In this document: in pieces, positions 21,579 to 29,686 of the stretch
Numbering within the stretch: the stretch's first letter is position 1
Layout: each line of letters starts with the position of its first letter
Assembly (NCBI RefSeq): GCF_020524285.1
Contig: NZ_JAIVKX010000006.1
Coordinates: 1 to 64,000 of the forward strand
Reading direction: 5' to 3'
DNA length: 64,000 bases
Source: Alloyangia pacifica
Lineage (GTDB): Bacteria > Pseudomonadota > Alphaproteobacteria > Rhodobacterales > Rhodobacteraceae
Made by a program: the position numbers and the translations under genes
Notes under the pieces: model-generated
Told to the model about the DNA's origin: nothing
Databases searched by the model: none
Seen by the model: only the letters and a program-made list of their open reading frames with translations

Positions 21579-22646
21579 TCAGAGCTTCACGGGCTGGCCA
21601 GTGCGGATGCTTTCGTCCGCCGCTAGGCAGATGCCCAGCGAGGCCACGGCATCGGTCATGTGCCGGGTCAGGTCCACGTCATCGACGATGGCGCGGTAGA
21701 GGTAATCCTGCTCGCGGTCGCAGAGCGCCTGGTGATCGGGCTCGCCCTCCATGCTCAGCCACTCGTCCTCGCGCAGCAGCGCGCCATCCGCGCCGGTCTC
21801 GGCATGGTGCACGCGCAGCCGCGATGTCTGGGTGTGGGCGTTGATGTCCGCCGAGCCGGTCTTCTCTTCCATGACGATCGAGACCGCGCCGTTCGGCGAC
21901 ATGACGTCTTTCACGAAATAGGCGGTCTCCGAGATCATCGGGCCCCAGCCCGCCTCGTACCAGCCGACGCTGCCGTCATCGAAGAGCACCTGGAACTGGC
22001 CGTAGTTGTACATGCCGTCCTTGAGCCCCTTGGCGAAGGGCACGCCCATGCCGCGCACCTCGACGGGGGTGCCGTCGGTGATCTGACACATGACATCGAC
22101 GTAGTGCACGCCGCAGTCGACGATGGGCGAGGTGGTCTTGAGGATCTCCTGGTGGATCTTCCAGGCATTGCCGCTGGACTGCTGGTTCAGGTTCATGCGG
22201 AAGGCGAAGGGCCCGCCAAGATCGCGCGCCTCGGAGATCAGGCGCATCCACGAGGGATGGTGGCGCAGGATGTAGCCGACGACCAGCTTGCGGCCCTGGG
22301 CCTTGGCGGCGGCGACCACGCGCTCGGCATCGGCGACATTGGCGGCGAGCGGCTTTTCCACGAAGACATGCGCGCCCGCGTCCATGGCGGCCACGGCGTA
22401 GTCGGCGTGGGTGTCGGTGTGGGTGGCGATCGAGACGACGTCGGGCTTCAGCTCGGCCAGCGCCGCCGCGAAGTCATGGTGCAACGGGTAGCCCGCGAGC
22501 GCTTCGGGCAGGTCGCGTTTCGAGCGGTTCACAAGGCCGATGATCTCGAAGCCGGGATGGGCGTGGTAGGCGAGGGCGTGGCTCTGTCCCATCTGGCCGA
22601 GGCCCACGACCATGACGGAGAGTTTCTTGCTGGCTTGATCGGTCAT
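21579..22646 (-). CDS. Gfo/Idh/MocA-family oxidoreductase (A)
   Basis: 355-aa NAD(P)-dependent sugar oxidoreductase. The Rossmann motif VVGLGQMGQSH is at 13-23, then IATHTDTHADYA, the EKPLA motif that carries the catalytic Lys, and GYILRHHPSW. The C-terminal domain has TTSPIVDCGVHYVD with the conserved Asp/His pair of the family. It is downstream of the GMC oxidoreductase in the same minus-strand unit (78 bp apart). The pair could oxidise and re-reduce different hydroxyls of one sugar, as in 3-keto-sugar and inositol pathways; the exact substrate is unknown. Confidence 0.9.
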   Translation of the reverse strand: MTDQASKKLSVMVVGLGQMGQSHALAYHAHPGFEIIGLVNRSKRDLPEALAGYPLHHDFAAALAELKPDVVSIATHTDTHADYAVAAMDAGAHVFVEKPLAANVADAERVVAAAKAQGRKLVVGYILRHHPSWMRLISEARDLGGPFAFRMNLNQQSSGNAWKIHQEILKTTSPIVDCGVHYVDVMCQITDGTPVEVRGMGVPFAKGLKDGMYNYGQFQVLFDDGSVGWYEAGWGPMISETAYFVKDVMSPNGAVSIVMEEKTGSADINAHTQTSRLRVHHAETGADGALLREDEWLSMEGEPDHQALCDREQDYLYRAIVDDVDLTRHMTDAVASLGICLAADESIRTGQPVKL

Positions 22647-22724
22647 CGGGTCTGTCGTCTTTCTGCTTTCGCGGGGTCGCGGAACGCCGCGCCTGCCCGG
22701 GAGGGGCGGCGCGGCGGGTCTCGG

Positions 22725-24230
22725 TCAGGCGGCGGCTTCGGCCACGGTGCGGCGCGCTTCGGCGATCTTGCGCGCGCCCATGCTGGCCAGCGCCACGATG
22801 AAGGGCGTCGGGTTGGTGGCGGTCACCGTGGGGATGATGCCATTGCCCGCCACGTGCAGGTTCTCGAAGCCCCAGACGCGGCTGTAGCGGTCGCAGACGC
22901 TGGTGCCGTCGTCCGTCTCGCCCATGCGCAGCGTGCCCTGGTAATGCAGCGAGTTGCCGGTGGGAATTCGGGTCGTGGCGAAGCCGTCGAGCAGGGTGCC
23001 GAGCGTGGTGGCGATCTTCTCGGCCACCGCCTTGCCCATCTCGATTCGCGTCTCGTCGACCTCGTTGATTGGCGCGTGGATCGAGAAGCTGGGCAGCCCC
23101 TTCCAGTCGGGGGTGTCCTCGTCGAAGATGATGCGGTTCTCGGGGCGCGGGTCGGCGGCGACGAAAAGGCCCATGCCGACCAGGTTGCCCTCGACCTTCT
23201 CTGGGAAGGGGAAGTTTGCCGGATCGTTGCCGTGGATGGTCACCGAGAAGGGGAAGTCCTCGTTGTCGACCCGCGGGATCCAGGACATCGAGGTCAGCGG
23301 GCCCTCGATGTCGGTGATGAAGAAGCGGTTGATCAGGTAATGATCGTTGATGTTGCGTCCCAGCGCCTCGGGCCGGATGCCGGACCCGTAGAGCAGTTGC
23401 GGCCCGTGCAGCGAGTCCGCCGCGACGACCACGGTGCCCGCCTCGACCTGCCAGCTCTCGCCGCTGGTCATGCTGACCAGTTCGACGCCGGTGGCGATGC
23501 CGTTCTCGTGCAGCACCCGGCGGCAGGCGGTCTCGGGCAGGATGCGGAACATCTCTTCGGGCTCGTTCACCATTTCGCCGAGGATGTGGTCGGTGCCATG
23601 GGTGATGACGCCGTCCTCGGTCACCGTGTAGGCGAGCGGCATGGGCTGCACCTTGCGGTCCTCGGGGCGGCCGGGGTTGAACACCTCGCCGAGCCGGCGG
23701 CGCATTTCCTCGGAGCCCTTGCAGCCCGGGAAGGGGTGCTTGTTGGCGCCCAGCAGCTCGTCGGCCAACTGCAGAGCGGCCTCCATCTCTGCCTCGTCAA
23801 TGAAGGGCACGCGCTCTGATTTCGAGGGGTGCGGGCAGCCGGAGGTCCATTGCACGCCCATGCCGCCGACCGAGGCGGCGGCAAAGCCGGCAAAGGCGGT
23901 CTCGTCGGGCGTGTCGGTGTTGGCGAAGAACAGACCCGGGCGGCGCTGCAGCGAGGCATCGTGCCTGCCGGCCTTGCGGGCCTCCCATTCCGCGCGGGTG
24001 ATCGGCGCGTAGGCCACGCCGCGCTTCGGGCCCTGCGCCAGCAGCTGCGCCTCGGTGCGCGCGGCGTCGGGCAGGTTGTCGAGGTGCTTGCCGATCTCGG
24101 GCGTGGTCTTGGGGCCTGCCTCGACCATGAGGATGCGCGCTTCGGGCCAGTCGCGGCGGATGATCCGCGCGTAGGTGGACCCGGTGGGGCCACTGCCCAC
24201 GATGACGACATCGGCGGCTCGGGTGGTCAT
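22725..24230 (-). CDS. GMC-family FAD oxidoreductase (pyranose dehydrogenase-like)
   Basis: 501-aa flavoprotein. The FAD-binding Rossmann motif is VVIVGSGPTGSTYA at 8-21, with a second FAD loop in ASVGGMGVQWTSGCPHP. The substrate-domain end has the catalytic His in SLHYQGTLRMG and the NPTPFIVALASMGARKI tail with the conserved Asn. This resembles pyranose 2-oxidase and gluconate/glucoside dehydrogenases of the GMC family. No signal peptide is evident. I chose the ATG at 24230 because a GGAG site precedes it and the FAD motif follows at once. It likely oxidises a sugar hydroxyl in the island's pathway. Confidence 0.88.
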   Translation of the reverse strand: MTTRAADVVIVGSGPTGSTYARIIRRDWPEARILMVEAGPKTTPEIGKHLDNLPDAARTEAQLLAQGPKRGVAYAPITRAEWEARKAGRHDASLQRRPGLFFANTDTPDETAFAGFAAASVGGMGVQWTSGCPHPSKSERVPFIDEAEMEAALQLADELLGANKHPFPGCKGSEEMRRRLGEVFNPGRPEDRKVQPMPLAYTVTEDGVITHGTDHILGEMVNEPEEMFRILPETACRRVLHENGIATGVELVSMTSGESWQVEAGTVVVAADSLHGPQLLYGSGIRPEALGRNINDHYLINRFFITDIEGPLTSMSWIPRVDNEDFPFSVTIHGNDPANFPFPEKVEGNLVGMGLFVAADPRPENRIIFDEDTPDWKGLPSFSIHAPINEVDETRIEMGKAVAEKIATTLGTLLDGFATTRIPTGNSLHYQGTLRMGETDDGTSVCDRYSRVWGFENLHVAGNGIIPTVTATNPTPFIVALASMGARKIAEARRTVAEAAA

Positions 24231-24250
24231 GGTCGGAACTCCAGGTGGAC

Positions 24251-24263
24251 GTAAATTCTTTTC
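24251..24263. promoter_or_regulatory. weak RpiR-operator-like site
   Basis: GTAAATTCTTTTC; about 9 of 13 positions agree with the reverse complement of the cluster motif GAAAATCAATTTC. It lies 63 bp from the better copy in the same divergent region, as with the paired copies before ridA. Confidence 0.35.
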
Positions 24264-24313
24264 AGTTTGGGCCGCATGAACGCCCGCAAATGCCGCGAAG
24301 TCAATAAGGTTGT

Positions 24314-24326
24314 GTAAAATATTTTC
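24314..24326. promoter_or_regulatory. putative RpiR operator, GMC oxidoreductase / epimerase promoter
   Basis: GTAAAATATTTTC, a near-perfect palindrome agreeing at 10 of 13 positions with the copy at the rpiR promoter (GAAAATCATTTTC). It is AT-rich in a GC-rich setting and sits between divergent genes at 24230 and 24405. Confidence 0.55.
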
Positions 24327-24404
24327 GGGTGCTAGCGTCCCGGAAAGGCCGGCGCCCGCAAGGGGCTGTGCCCCCGTGATCCGAAATAAAAACAAGGATT
24401 TGCC

Positions 24405-25310
24405 ATGCAATTCGGCGTCAGCTCCTACAGCTTCCAGCCGCTCCTGCGGCGCCAGGAGATCACCCTCGAAGGGGTGTTCGAGCAGATCGCCGCATCGGGC
24501 GGAACCCACATGGAATTGGCCACGCTGACGATCGGCCAGGGCCTTGAGACCATGATGGAATACGAGCTCTACGAGGACGCCGAAACCAGGCGCCGCCTCG
24601 AGGCGGCTGCCGCGAATTCGGGCATTCCTCTGTCGGGCTTCTGCATCCCGGCGAGTTTCATTGATGAAGATCCGGGCACGCGCCGGGCGCAGATCGACCG
24701 CGCCAAGCGCTACGTCGATCTTTGCGCCGACATGGGCGTGCGATTCCTGCGAACAGACGTTGTCCCCTGGGCTCTGCGGCCGGACAGCTATGCGCAGGTC
24801 GAGGCGATCTTCCCGGTGATCACCGAGGCCTGCGTGGAATTGGCCGAACATGCGGCGGCCCGCGACGTGGTGACCAGCATCGAGAACCACGGCTTCCTGA
24901 TGAATTCGAGCGAGCGCTGCCGTCGGCTGGTGCAGGCGGTGGACAGCCCGAACTTCCGCATGACGCTGGACGTGGGCAACTTCCTCTGCGTCGACGAGGA
25001 CCCGCTGATGGCGACGCGCAACTGCCTCGACATCACCAGCTTCGTGCACGTGAAGGACTTCCTGCTGCGCAAGCGCTACCCGGGGCCGGGCTGGCTGGAG
25101 ACGCTCGGCGGGCGGCACATCGTCGGCACGGTCTTCGGGTTCGGCGACGTGGAGACGCGGGAGATCGTCCGGGCGGTCCTGGGTTCGGGCTACGACGGCT
25201 ACGTCTCGCTGGAATTCGAGGGCAACGAGCCGACGCTCATGGGCTGCGACACCGGCCTCGCCAACGTCATCCGCATTTTCGGCGAGGTGAAGGCCGAGCT
25301 GGCCGCCTGA
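24405..25310 (+). CDS. sugar phosphate isomerase/epimerase, TIM barrel (A)
   Basis: 301-aa member of the xylose isomerase-like/AP endonuclease 2 TIM-barrel superfamily. Metal ligands fit the usual pattern: Glu in TSIENHGFL, Asp/His in RMTLDVGNFL and SFVHVKD, and a C-terminal Glu in YVSLEFEGNE. Such enzymes epimerise or isomerise keto-sugars, and several act on 3-keto intermediates made by Gfo/Idh or GMC enzymes. It is divergent from the GMC gene with a shared operator region, and followed by a bidirectional terminator. The ATG at 24405 follows a CAAGGAT site. Confidence 0.87.
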   Translation: MQFGVSSYSFQPLLRRQEITLEGVFEQIAASGGTHMELATLTIGQGLETMMEYELYEDAETRRRLEAAAANSGIPLSGFCIPASFIDEDPGTRRAQIDRAKRYVDLCADMGVRFLRTDVVPWALRPDSYAQVEAIFPVITEACVELAEHAAARDVVTSIENHGFLMNSSERCRRLVQAVDSPNFRMTLDVGNFLCVDEDPLMATRNCLDITSFVHVKDFLLRKRYPGPGWLETLGGRHIVGTVFGFGDVETREIVRAVLGSGYDGYVSLEFEGNEPTLMGCDTGLANVIRIFGEVKAELAA

Positions 25311-25332
25311 GGGCGGCATCGGCCATGAACAA

Positions 25333-25364
25333 GGGGCGCGCCGGAGATCCCGGTGCGCCCCTTT
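25333..25364. terminator. bidirectional terminator between two convergent isomerase genes
   Basis: A 12-bp stem (25333-25344 with 25350-25361, one G-T) with an AGATC loop; TTT follows on the plus strand and a CTTGTT stretch on the minus strand. Confidence 0.75.
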
Positions 25365-25381
25365 GATGTTCCGGGGGCCCC

Positions 25382-26212
25382 TCAGAGGGCGCGCAGCGCC
25401 TCCACCCGTGCGCGAATGTCCGACAGCCGCGCCCGCCCGCCGCCGGGCACCTCGACCGAGGCCCAGCCGCTGTAGCCGACGCCGCGCAGCGCTGCGTTGA
25501 CCGCGGCCCAGTCGCAATCGCCCTCGCCGAGCTCGACGTCGAAGCCCTTCCAGGGCCCCTCGGCATCCATCTTGGCGCGGCTGTATTCCTTGAGATCAAC
25601 GCGGCAGATGCGCTTGCCCAGCACCTCGATCCAGTCTGTCGGGTAGCCGTTGCGCAGCAGGTTGCCGACGTCGAGGTACCAGCCCAGCAGCGGATGATCG
25701 AAGCGGTCGATGAAGGCGGCGGCCTCCAGCGGGCTGACCAGGAAATTGTTCCAGACGTTCTCGATGGCGATGCGCACGCCGGTGCGCTCGGCGTGGGGCA
25801 GGATCTGTTCAAGCCCGGCAATCGCGCGGTCCCAGGCGGTGGCATAGCTGACCTCGGGACCGACGGCGCCGGGCACCAGCAGCACCGTGTCGGCGCCGAT
25901 GGTCTTCGCGGTGTCCAGCGCTTCGATCATGCCCTGCACGCCGGCGGCGCGGGTTTCCGGATCGGGCGAGGACAGCGGGTGGCTCCAGTGGCGTGCGTTG
26001 ATCACCCCGGGCAGGGCAACGCTGGACGCGGCGCTGGCGGCGATCACCTCGTCCAGCGGCAGCTCTGTCGGGCCGTCGATCTCGACCCCGTCGTAGCCGA
26101 GGTCTGCCAGCATGGCGAAGGTCTCGGCGATGCTCTGCTCCGGCGCGTCGATCATGCTCCACTTGAGGCTGATCCGGGCGAAGGGGAGCGGGGCGGTGGG
26201 CGTGTCGGTCAT
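25382..26212 (-). CDS. sugar phosphate isomerase/epimerase, TIM barrel (B)
   Basis: 276-aa second TIM-barrel enzyme, not closely similar to copy A. Visible metal-site segments are YDGVEIDGPTELP, IAIENVWNNFL, LGWYLDVGNLLRNGYP, ICRVDLKEYS and the final WASVEVPGGG. The family includes hydroxypyruvate and ketose isomerases and 3-epimerases. It is transcribed away from ridA-nagB across a 212-bp region that holds two identical operator-like 13-mers. Two different isomerases in one island suggest at least two keto-sugar conversions. Confidence 0.86.
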   Translation of the reverse strand: MTDTPTAPLPFARISLKWSMIDAPEQSIAETFAMLADLGYDGVEIDGPTELPLDEVIAASAASSVALPGVINARHWSHPLSSPDPETRAAGVQGMIEALDTAKTIGADTVLLVPGAVGPEVSYATAWDRAIAGLEQILPHAERTGVRIAIENVWNNFLVSPLEAAAFIDRFDHPLLGWYLDVGNLLRNGYPTDWIEVLGKRICRVDLKEYSRAKMDAEGPWKGFDVELGEGDCDWAAVNAALRGVGYSGWASVEVPGGGRARLSDIRARVEALRAL

Positions 26213-26323
26213 CGGAAAGGTCGGTCCTCGTGTCTTGCGTGCGCCGCTGCGGCGCGGGGCGTGGTGGTCGACGGGGCCTGCGCCGTGGAGCAGTAGGCGC
26301 CGACCGTCGAATTGCAGTTATCC

Positions 26324-26336
26324 GAAAATCAATTTC
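26324..26336. promoter_or_regulatory. putative RpiR operator O1 upstream of ridA
   Basis: GAAAATCAATTTC, an imperfect palindrome (GAAA-N5-TTTC). An identical copy lies 74 bp downstream. It is located between divergent isomerase B and ridA. Confidence 0.65.
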
Positions 26337-26397
26337 AGAAATTTATTGGATCTTCGAGGAATCTATTGCCTATCTCCGGCATAGAGGCCAGAAAAAA

Positions 26398-26410
26398 GAA
26401 AATCAATTTC
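26398..26410. promoter_or_regulatory. putative RpiR operator O2 upstream of ridA
   Basis: Exact second copy of GAAAATCAATTTC, ending 14 bp before the ridA start and touching the TTGGAGT ribosome binding site. A bound repressor here would block ridA-nagB expression; looping between O1 and O2 (74 bp, about seven helical turns) is possible. Confidence 0.65.
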
Positions 26411-26424
26411 TTGGAGTCCCTAGC

Positions 26425-26823
26425 ATGACCATCCCCGGCATCCAGCGTCTCGACGCCGCCGACACCCAGGCCGGCGGCCAGGAGCGGCCCTTTTCCAAGG
26501 CCGTGCGGGCCGGCGATTTCGTCTTCGTCTCGGGGCAGGTGCCGACGCGGGACGGCGAGGTGGTCGTGGGCAATATCGCCGTGCAGACCGAGGTGGTGAT
26601 CGAGAACATCAAGGAGGTTCTGGCGCTGGCGGGCTGCGGCATGGAGCACGTGGTGAAGGTCGGCGTCTGGCTCGACGACGCGCGCGATTTCTCCTCGTTC
26701 AACGCGGTCTTCAAGAAGCACTTCAGCATCCACCCGCCGGCGCGCTCGACCGTGGAGTCGCCGCTCATGGTCGATGCCAAGGTCGAGATGGACGTGGTCG
26801 CCTACTGCCCGCTGAAGGGCTGA
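26425..26823 (+). CDS. ridA: RidA-family enamine/imine deaminase
   Basis: 132-aa trimeric protein that hydrolyses reactive enamine/imine products of PLP enzymes such as 2-aminoacrylate. Family signs: SKAVRAGDFVFVSGQVP, GNIAVQTEVVIENIKEVL, VKVGVWLDDARDFSSFNAVF, and the Arg-bearing PPARSTVESPLMVDAKVEMDVVA, in which the Arg binds the substrate carboxylate. The ATG at 26425 follows TTGGAGT. It is first gene of a two-gene unit with nagB, 6 bp apart. A DSD1-type PLP enzyme in the same island is the obvious source of its substrate. Confidence 0.92.
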   Translation: MTIPGIQRLDAADTQAGGQERPFSKAVRAGDFVFVSGQVPTRDGEVVVGNIAVQTEVVIENIKEVLALAGCGMEHVVKVGVWLDDARDFSSFNAVFKKHFSIHPPARSTVESPLMVDAKVEMDVVAYCPLKG

Positions 26824-26829
26824 TCCGCG

Positions 26830-27591
26830 GTGAAGATCCTGATCCTCGAAGACGCTGACGCGGCGGCGGGACGCGCGGCGGAGATCATCGCCGCGCAGGT
26901 CACCGCAAGGCCTGCCTCGGTGCTGGGTCTCGCCACGGGCGGCACGATGGAGGCCGTCTACGCGCGGCTCATCGCGCTGCACCGCGCGGGGGGCGCCTCC
27001 TTCGCCGGGGCCTCGAGTTTCAACCTCGACGAATACGTCGGGCTGGCCGGGGATCATCCCTGTTCCTACCGCCACTACATGGCCGAGAAGCTCTTCGACC
27101 AGATCGACATCGCGCCCGGGGGCGCGCATCTGCCCATGGGCGAGGCGGCGGACCCGGAGGCCGAGGCGGCGCGCTACGAGGCGGCCATCGTCGCGGCGGG
27201 GGACATCGATCTGCAGCTTCTGGGGCTCGGGCTGAACGGCCACATCGGGTTCAACGAGCCAACCTCGAGCCTCAGCTCGATCACCCGACTGAAGACGCTG
27301 GAGCGGTCCACCCGCGAGGCCAACAGCCGCTATTTTCCCGCCGGCGAAGAGCCGCCGCGGCTGGCGATCACTATGGGTATCGGCACGATCATGCGGGCGC
27401 GCGAAGTGCTGCTGGTGGCCACTGGCACCGCCAAGGCGCGGGCCGTGGCGCAGGTCATCGAGGGACCGGTTTCGGCGCGCTGGCCCGGCAGCGTGCTACA
27501 AATGCACCGCCACGCGACGCTGGTGCTGGACCGGGATGCGGCGAGCGAGCTGGAACTCTTCGACTACTATCTTGATGTGCACCCCGAGTGA
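26830..27591 (+). CDS. nagB: glucosamine-6-phosphate deaminase
   Basis: 253-aa enzyme turning glucosamine 6-phosphate into fructose 6-phosphate and ammonia. Diagnostic segments are LGLATGGTMEAVY (phosphate loop), SSFNLDEYVGL, LLGLGLNGHIGFNEP with the catalytic His/Glu, and MGIGTIMRA. The start is GTG, 6 bp after the ridA stop. It lacks the C-terminal allosteric tail residues of E. coli NagB (266 aa). With nagA and the ROK kinase 13 kb away it completes a Nag route, all under the same putative operator. Confidence 0.93.
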   Translation: MKILILEDADAAAGRAAEIIAAQVTARPASVLGLATGGTMEAVYARLIALHRAGGASFAGASSFNLDEYVGLAGDHPCSYRHYMAEKLFDQIDIAPGGAHLPMGEAADPEAEAARYEAAIVAAGDIDLQLLGLGLNGHIGFNEPTSSLSSITRLKTLERSTREANSRYFPAGEEPPRLAITMGIGTIMRAREVLLVATGTAKARAVAQVIEGPVSARWPGSVLQMHRHATLVLDRDAASELELFDYYLDVHPE

Positions 27592-27614
27592 GCGGCATTC
27601 ACAAGCGGTATGAC

Positions 27615-27636
27615 GGGCGGCCTCAGGGCCGCCCTT
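27615..27636. terminator. bidirectional hairpin between nagB and cutC
   Basis: A perfect 8-bp stem (27615-27622 with 27627-27634) with loop TCAG. The loop contains the cutC stop codon, so the hairpin straddles the end of that gene. It is followed by TT only. Confidence 0.55.
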
Positions 27637-28363
27637 CGTGTCTCTCGAGCAGGCGTTTCAGGTCGGCCACGGTGGCGGCATCGGTGCGCCGCGCGCCCGC
27701 GGGCTGGAAGCCGAAGCGGGCGATGGCGCCGGTCCCGGGATCTTGCACCGAGGCGGAGGCGTGCACCTCGGACGGGTCGAGCGCGTCGAGAAGGCCGGGC
27801 AGGGTGCTGGCGGAGACCCCGGCGCCGGGCATGATGCCGAGCCGACCCCCGGCATGGGCGGCCATCTGCTGCAGCCGTGCCGTACCCTCGGCAGCCGAGG
27901 CGGCACCGCCCGAGCTGAGGATGCGCGCAATACCGAGCGCCGCCGCCTGATCGATGGCTTTGAGCGGGTCGTCCATGAGGTCGATGCAGCGGTGCAGGGT
28001 AATGTCGAGGCCCTCCGCGGCGGCGACCAGTCGCTGCATGACGGGAAGGTCGAGCGTGACGTCGCCCGCTTCGCTCCGCGTCGCGCCGATGACCACGCCG
28101 GCCAGCCCGGCGCGGGCCACGGCAGCGATCTCCACCTCCATGGCGGCGACCTCCTCCTCGCTCCAGTCGAAGCCCCCGGCGCGAGGGCGGATCATCGCCA
28201 TGACCGGGACCGGCGCACCTGCCGCTCGCGCAATCAGCCCGGGCGTCGGCGTCAGCCCTCCGAGCGCCAGCGCCGAGCAGAGCTCGATGCGGTCGGCCCC
28301 GCCCGCGATGGCGGCGGCAAGACCGGCGGGGCTGTCGACGCAAATCTCCAGGATGCGGCTCAT
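27623..28363 (-). CDS. cutC: CutC-family protein
   Basis: 246-aa TIM-barrel protein. Family signature: EICVDSPAGLAAAIAGGADRI, then ELCSALALGGLTPT, MAMIRPRAGGFDWSEEE, VIGATRSEAGDVTLD and ITLHRCIDLMDDP. CutC was named for copper homeostasis, but a direct copper role has been questioned and the gene is common in sugar and amino-sugar clusters. It overlaps the upstream MFS gene (ATGA), so here it belongs to a transport/catabolic unit and a sugar-related activity is more likely; that is inference. Confidence 0.9.
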   Translation of the reverse strand: MSRILEICVDSPAGLAAAIAGGADRIELCSALALGGLTPTPGLIARAAGAPVPVMAMIRPRAGGFDWSEEEVAAMEVEIAAVARAGLAGVVIGATRSEAGDVTLDLPVMQRLVAAAEGLDITLHRCIDLMDDPLKAIDQAAALGIARILSSGGAASAAEGTARLQQMAAHAGGRLGIMPGAGVSASTLPGLLDALDPSEVHASASVQDPGTGAIARFGFQPAGARRTDAATVADLKRLLERHEGRP

Positions 28364-29586
28364 GTCATGTCCTCTGCGGCGGATGTGATCGGGTGCCAGC
28401 GTTCCAGTGCCACAAGGCCGAAGGCGCCGGCGTGCCCGGCGGCGATCCCCATGACCGCGACGGTGGAATAGCTGCCGATGCTGGTGCCAAGCCCGAAGAG
28501 CCCGGCGGCGATCGCCCCGGCCAGAAAGAGGTTCAGCGAGATCAGCGAGGCCGACAGGCCCGGACGGTCGGCGATCAACTCCTGCAGGTAGCCCAGCGGC
28601 AGGGTGATCAGCGCCGAGGCGGCGGTGCCGCCGAGAAAGGCGCCGGCGATGATCATGCCCGGCGAAGTGGCGACGGCGATGGTGCCGAGATAACCGGTGT
28701 AGAGCGCCATGGCGATGGCCAGCGCGGTGACCGTCGCGACATAGCGTGTGACCCGCGCCCAGGCGAGCAGGAAGACCAGTTCCATCCCCGCGACGATGCC
28801 CACGGTGATGCCGACGTCGCCGGTGGTGCCCCCGGCCCGCCCGGTCATGATCAGCGGCATGACGGCGGCGTGCACGTGGATCGCCGAGGTGATCGCGGCG
28901 GTGCCGAGCACACGCAGCGTAATTGAGGGGCGGGCCAGCAGCCCGATGGCACCGAGCAGGGAGACCTTCGGCGGGCGCTTCGCGGGATCGCCGCTGCCGC
29001 CGCGGGGCATGGTGAGCTTGAGCACCACGAGCACCGCTGTCGCGGCCAGCGCCGCCACCAGGAAGGCGGGCAGCATCGAGCCGCGCCCCGCCAGCGCGAA
29101 GCCCAGCACCCCGGGCACGAGGATCCAGGCCGCCGAGATCATGCCGCGCAGCACCGAGGACATGGCGGCGCGATCGGCGCTCGGGAGGCCCTCAGAGAAC
29201 ACCCGCCCGGCGGCGAAGAGCATCGGCACCAACCCGTTGAAGATCGACACCGGCAGCAGCAGGGAAATGACGAAGACCGCGGGATGCGGGAAGAGGAAAA
29301 TTGCGCCGTAGCCGGCGAGGCCGATGGCGGCGAGCCACATCAGCAGCCTGCGGTAGCCGGTATCGCGGTCCGCCAGCGTGCCGAGGTAGATCGACGCCAG
29401 CACGTTGACGATCGCCGCGCTCAGGGTGAGCGCCGAGAAGGCGGCGTCCGAGAGCCCCAGCTCGCGGATCGCCACCACGGACTTGTAGGGCGCGGTCGAG
29501 GCCGCCGCGATGCCGCAGCAGAAGACCGCCGCGGCGCAGGCCCGCAGGCCTGGCGAGGCGCGGAGCGTTTTGAGGATATCGAACAT
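28360..29586 (-). CDS. MFS sugar transporter (SetA-like)
   Basis: 408-aa membrane transporter with about 12 hydrophobic helices and a basic central loop (LKLTMPRGGSGDPAKRPPK). The helix 2-3 loop reads YLGTLADRDTGYRRLL, matching the MFS GxLaDRxGrR motif. Its overall look is like sugar efflux transporters of the SET group. The open frame continues upstream, but the ATG at 29586 begins right before the first helix. It is coupled to cutC downstream. It may export toxic sugar phosphates or import a second substrate beside the ABC system. Confidence 0.85.
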   Translation of the reverse strand: MFDILKTLRASPGLRACAAAVFCCGIAAASTAPYKSVVAIRELGLSDAAFSALTLSAAIVNVLASIYLGTLADRDTGYRRLLMWLAAIGLAGYGAIFLFPHPAVFVISLLLPVSIFNGLVPMLFAAGRVFSEGLPSADRAAMSSVLRGMISAAWILVPGVLGFALAGRGSMLPAFLVAALAATAVLVVLKLTMPRGGSGDPAKRPPKVSLLGAIGLLARPSITLRVLGTAAITSAIHVHAAVMPLIMTGRAGGTTGDVGITVGIVAGMELVFLLAWARVTRYVATVTALAIAMALYTGYLGTIAVATSPGMIIAGAFLGGTAASALITLPLGYLQELIADRPGLSASLISLNLFLAGAIAAGLFGLGTSIGSYSTVAVMGIAAGHAGAFGLVALERWHPITSAAEDMT

Positions 29587-29686
29587 CGGGCTCTCGGAAG
29601 GGGGCGGCCCACAGGTCGCGGCGAAGCAGTCTTTTCTGGCGCGGCGGCTCACTGCGCCGCGCTACAGGGTGTGGTGAATTGTCAGC

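Noticed and set aside
24231-25517. Upstream extension of the GMC oxidoreductase frame
   Set aside because: It lies antisense to the isomerase gene and before the FAD motif; the ATG at 24230 with a GGAG site is the natural start.
27623-28363. cutC as part of a copper system with the bufferin genes
   Set aside because: It is 26 kb away and translationally coupled to a sugar-type MFS gene; no shared regulatory site was seen.
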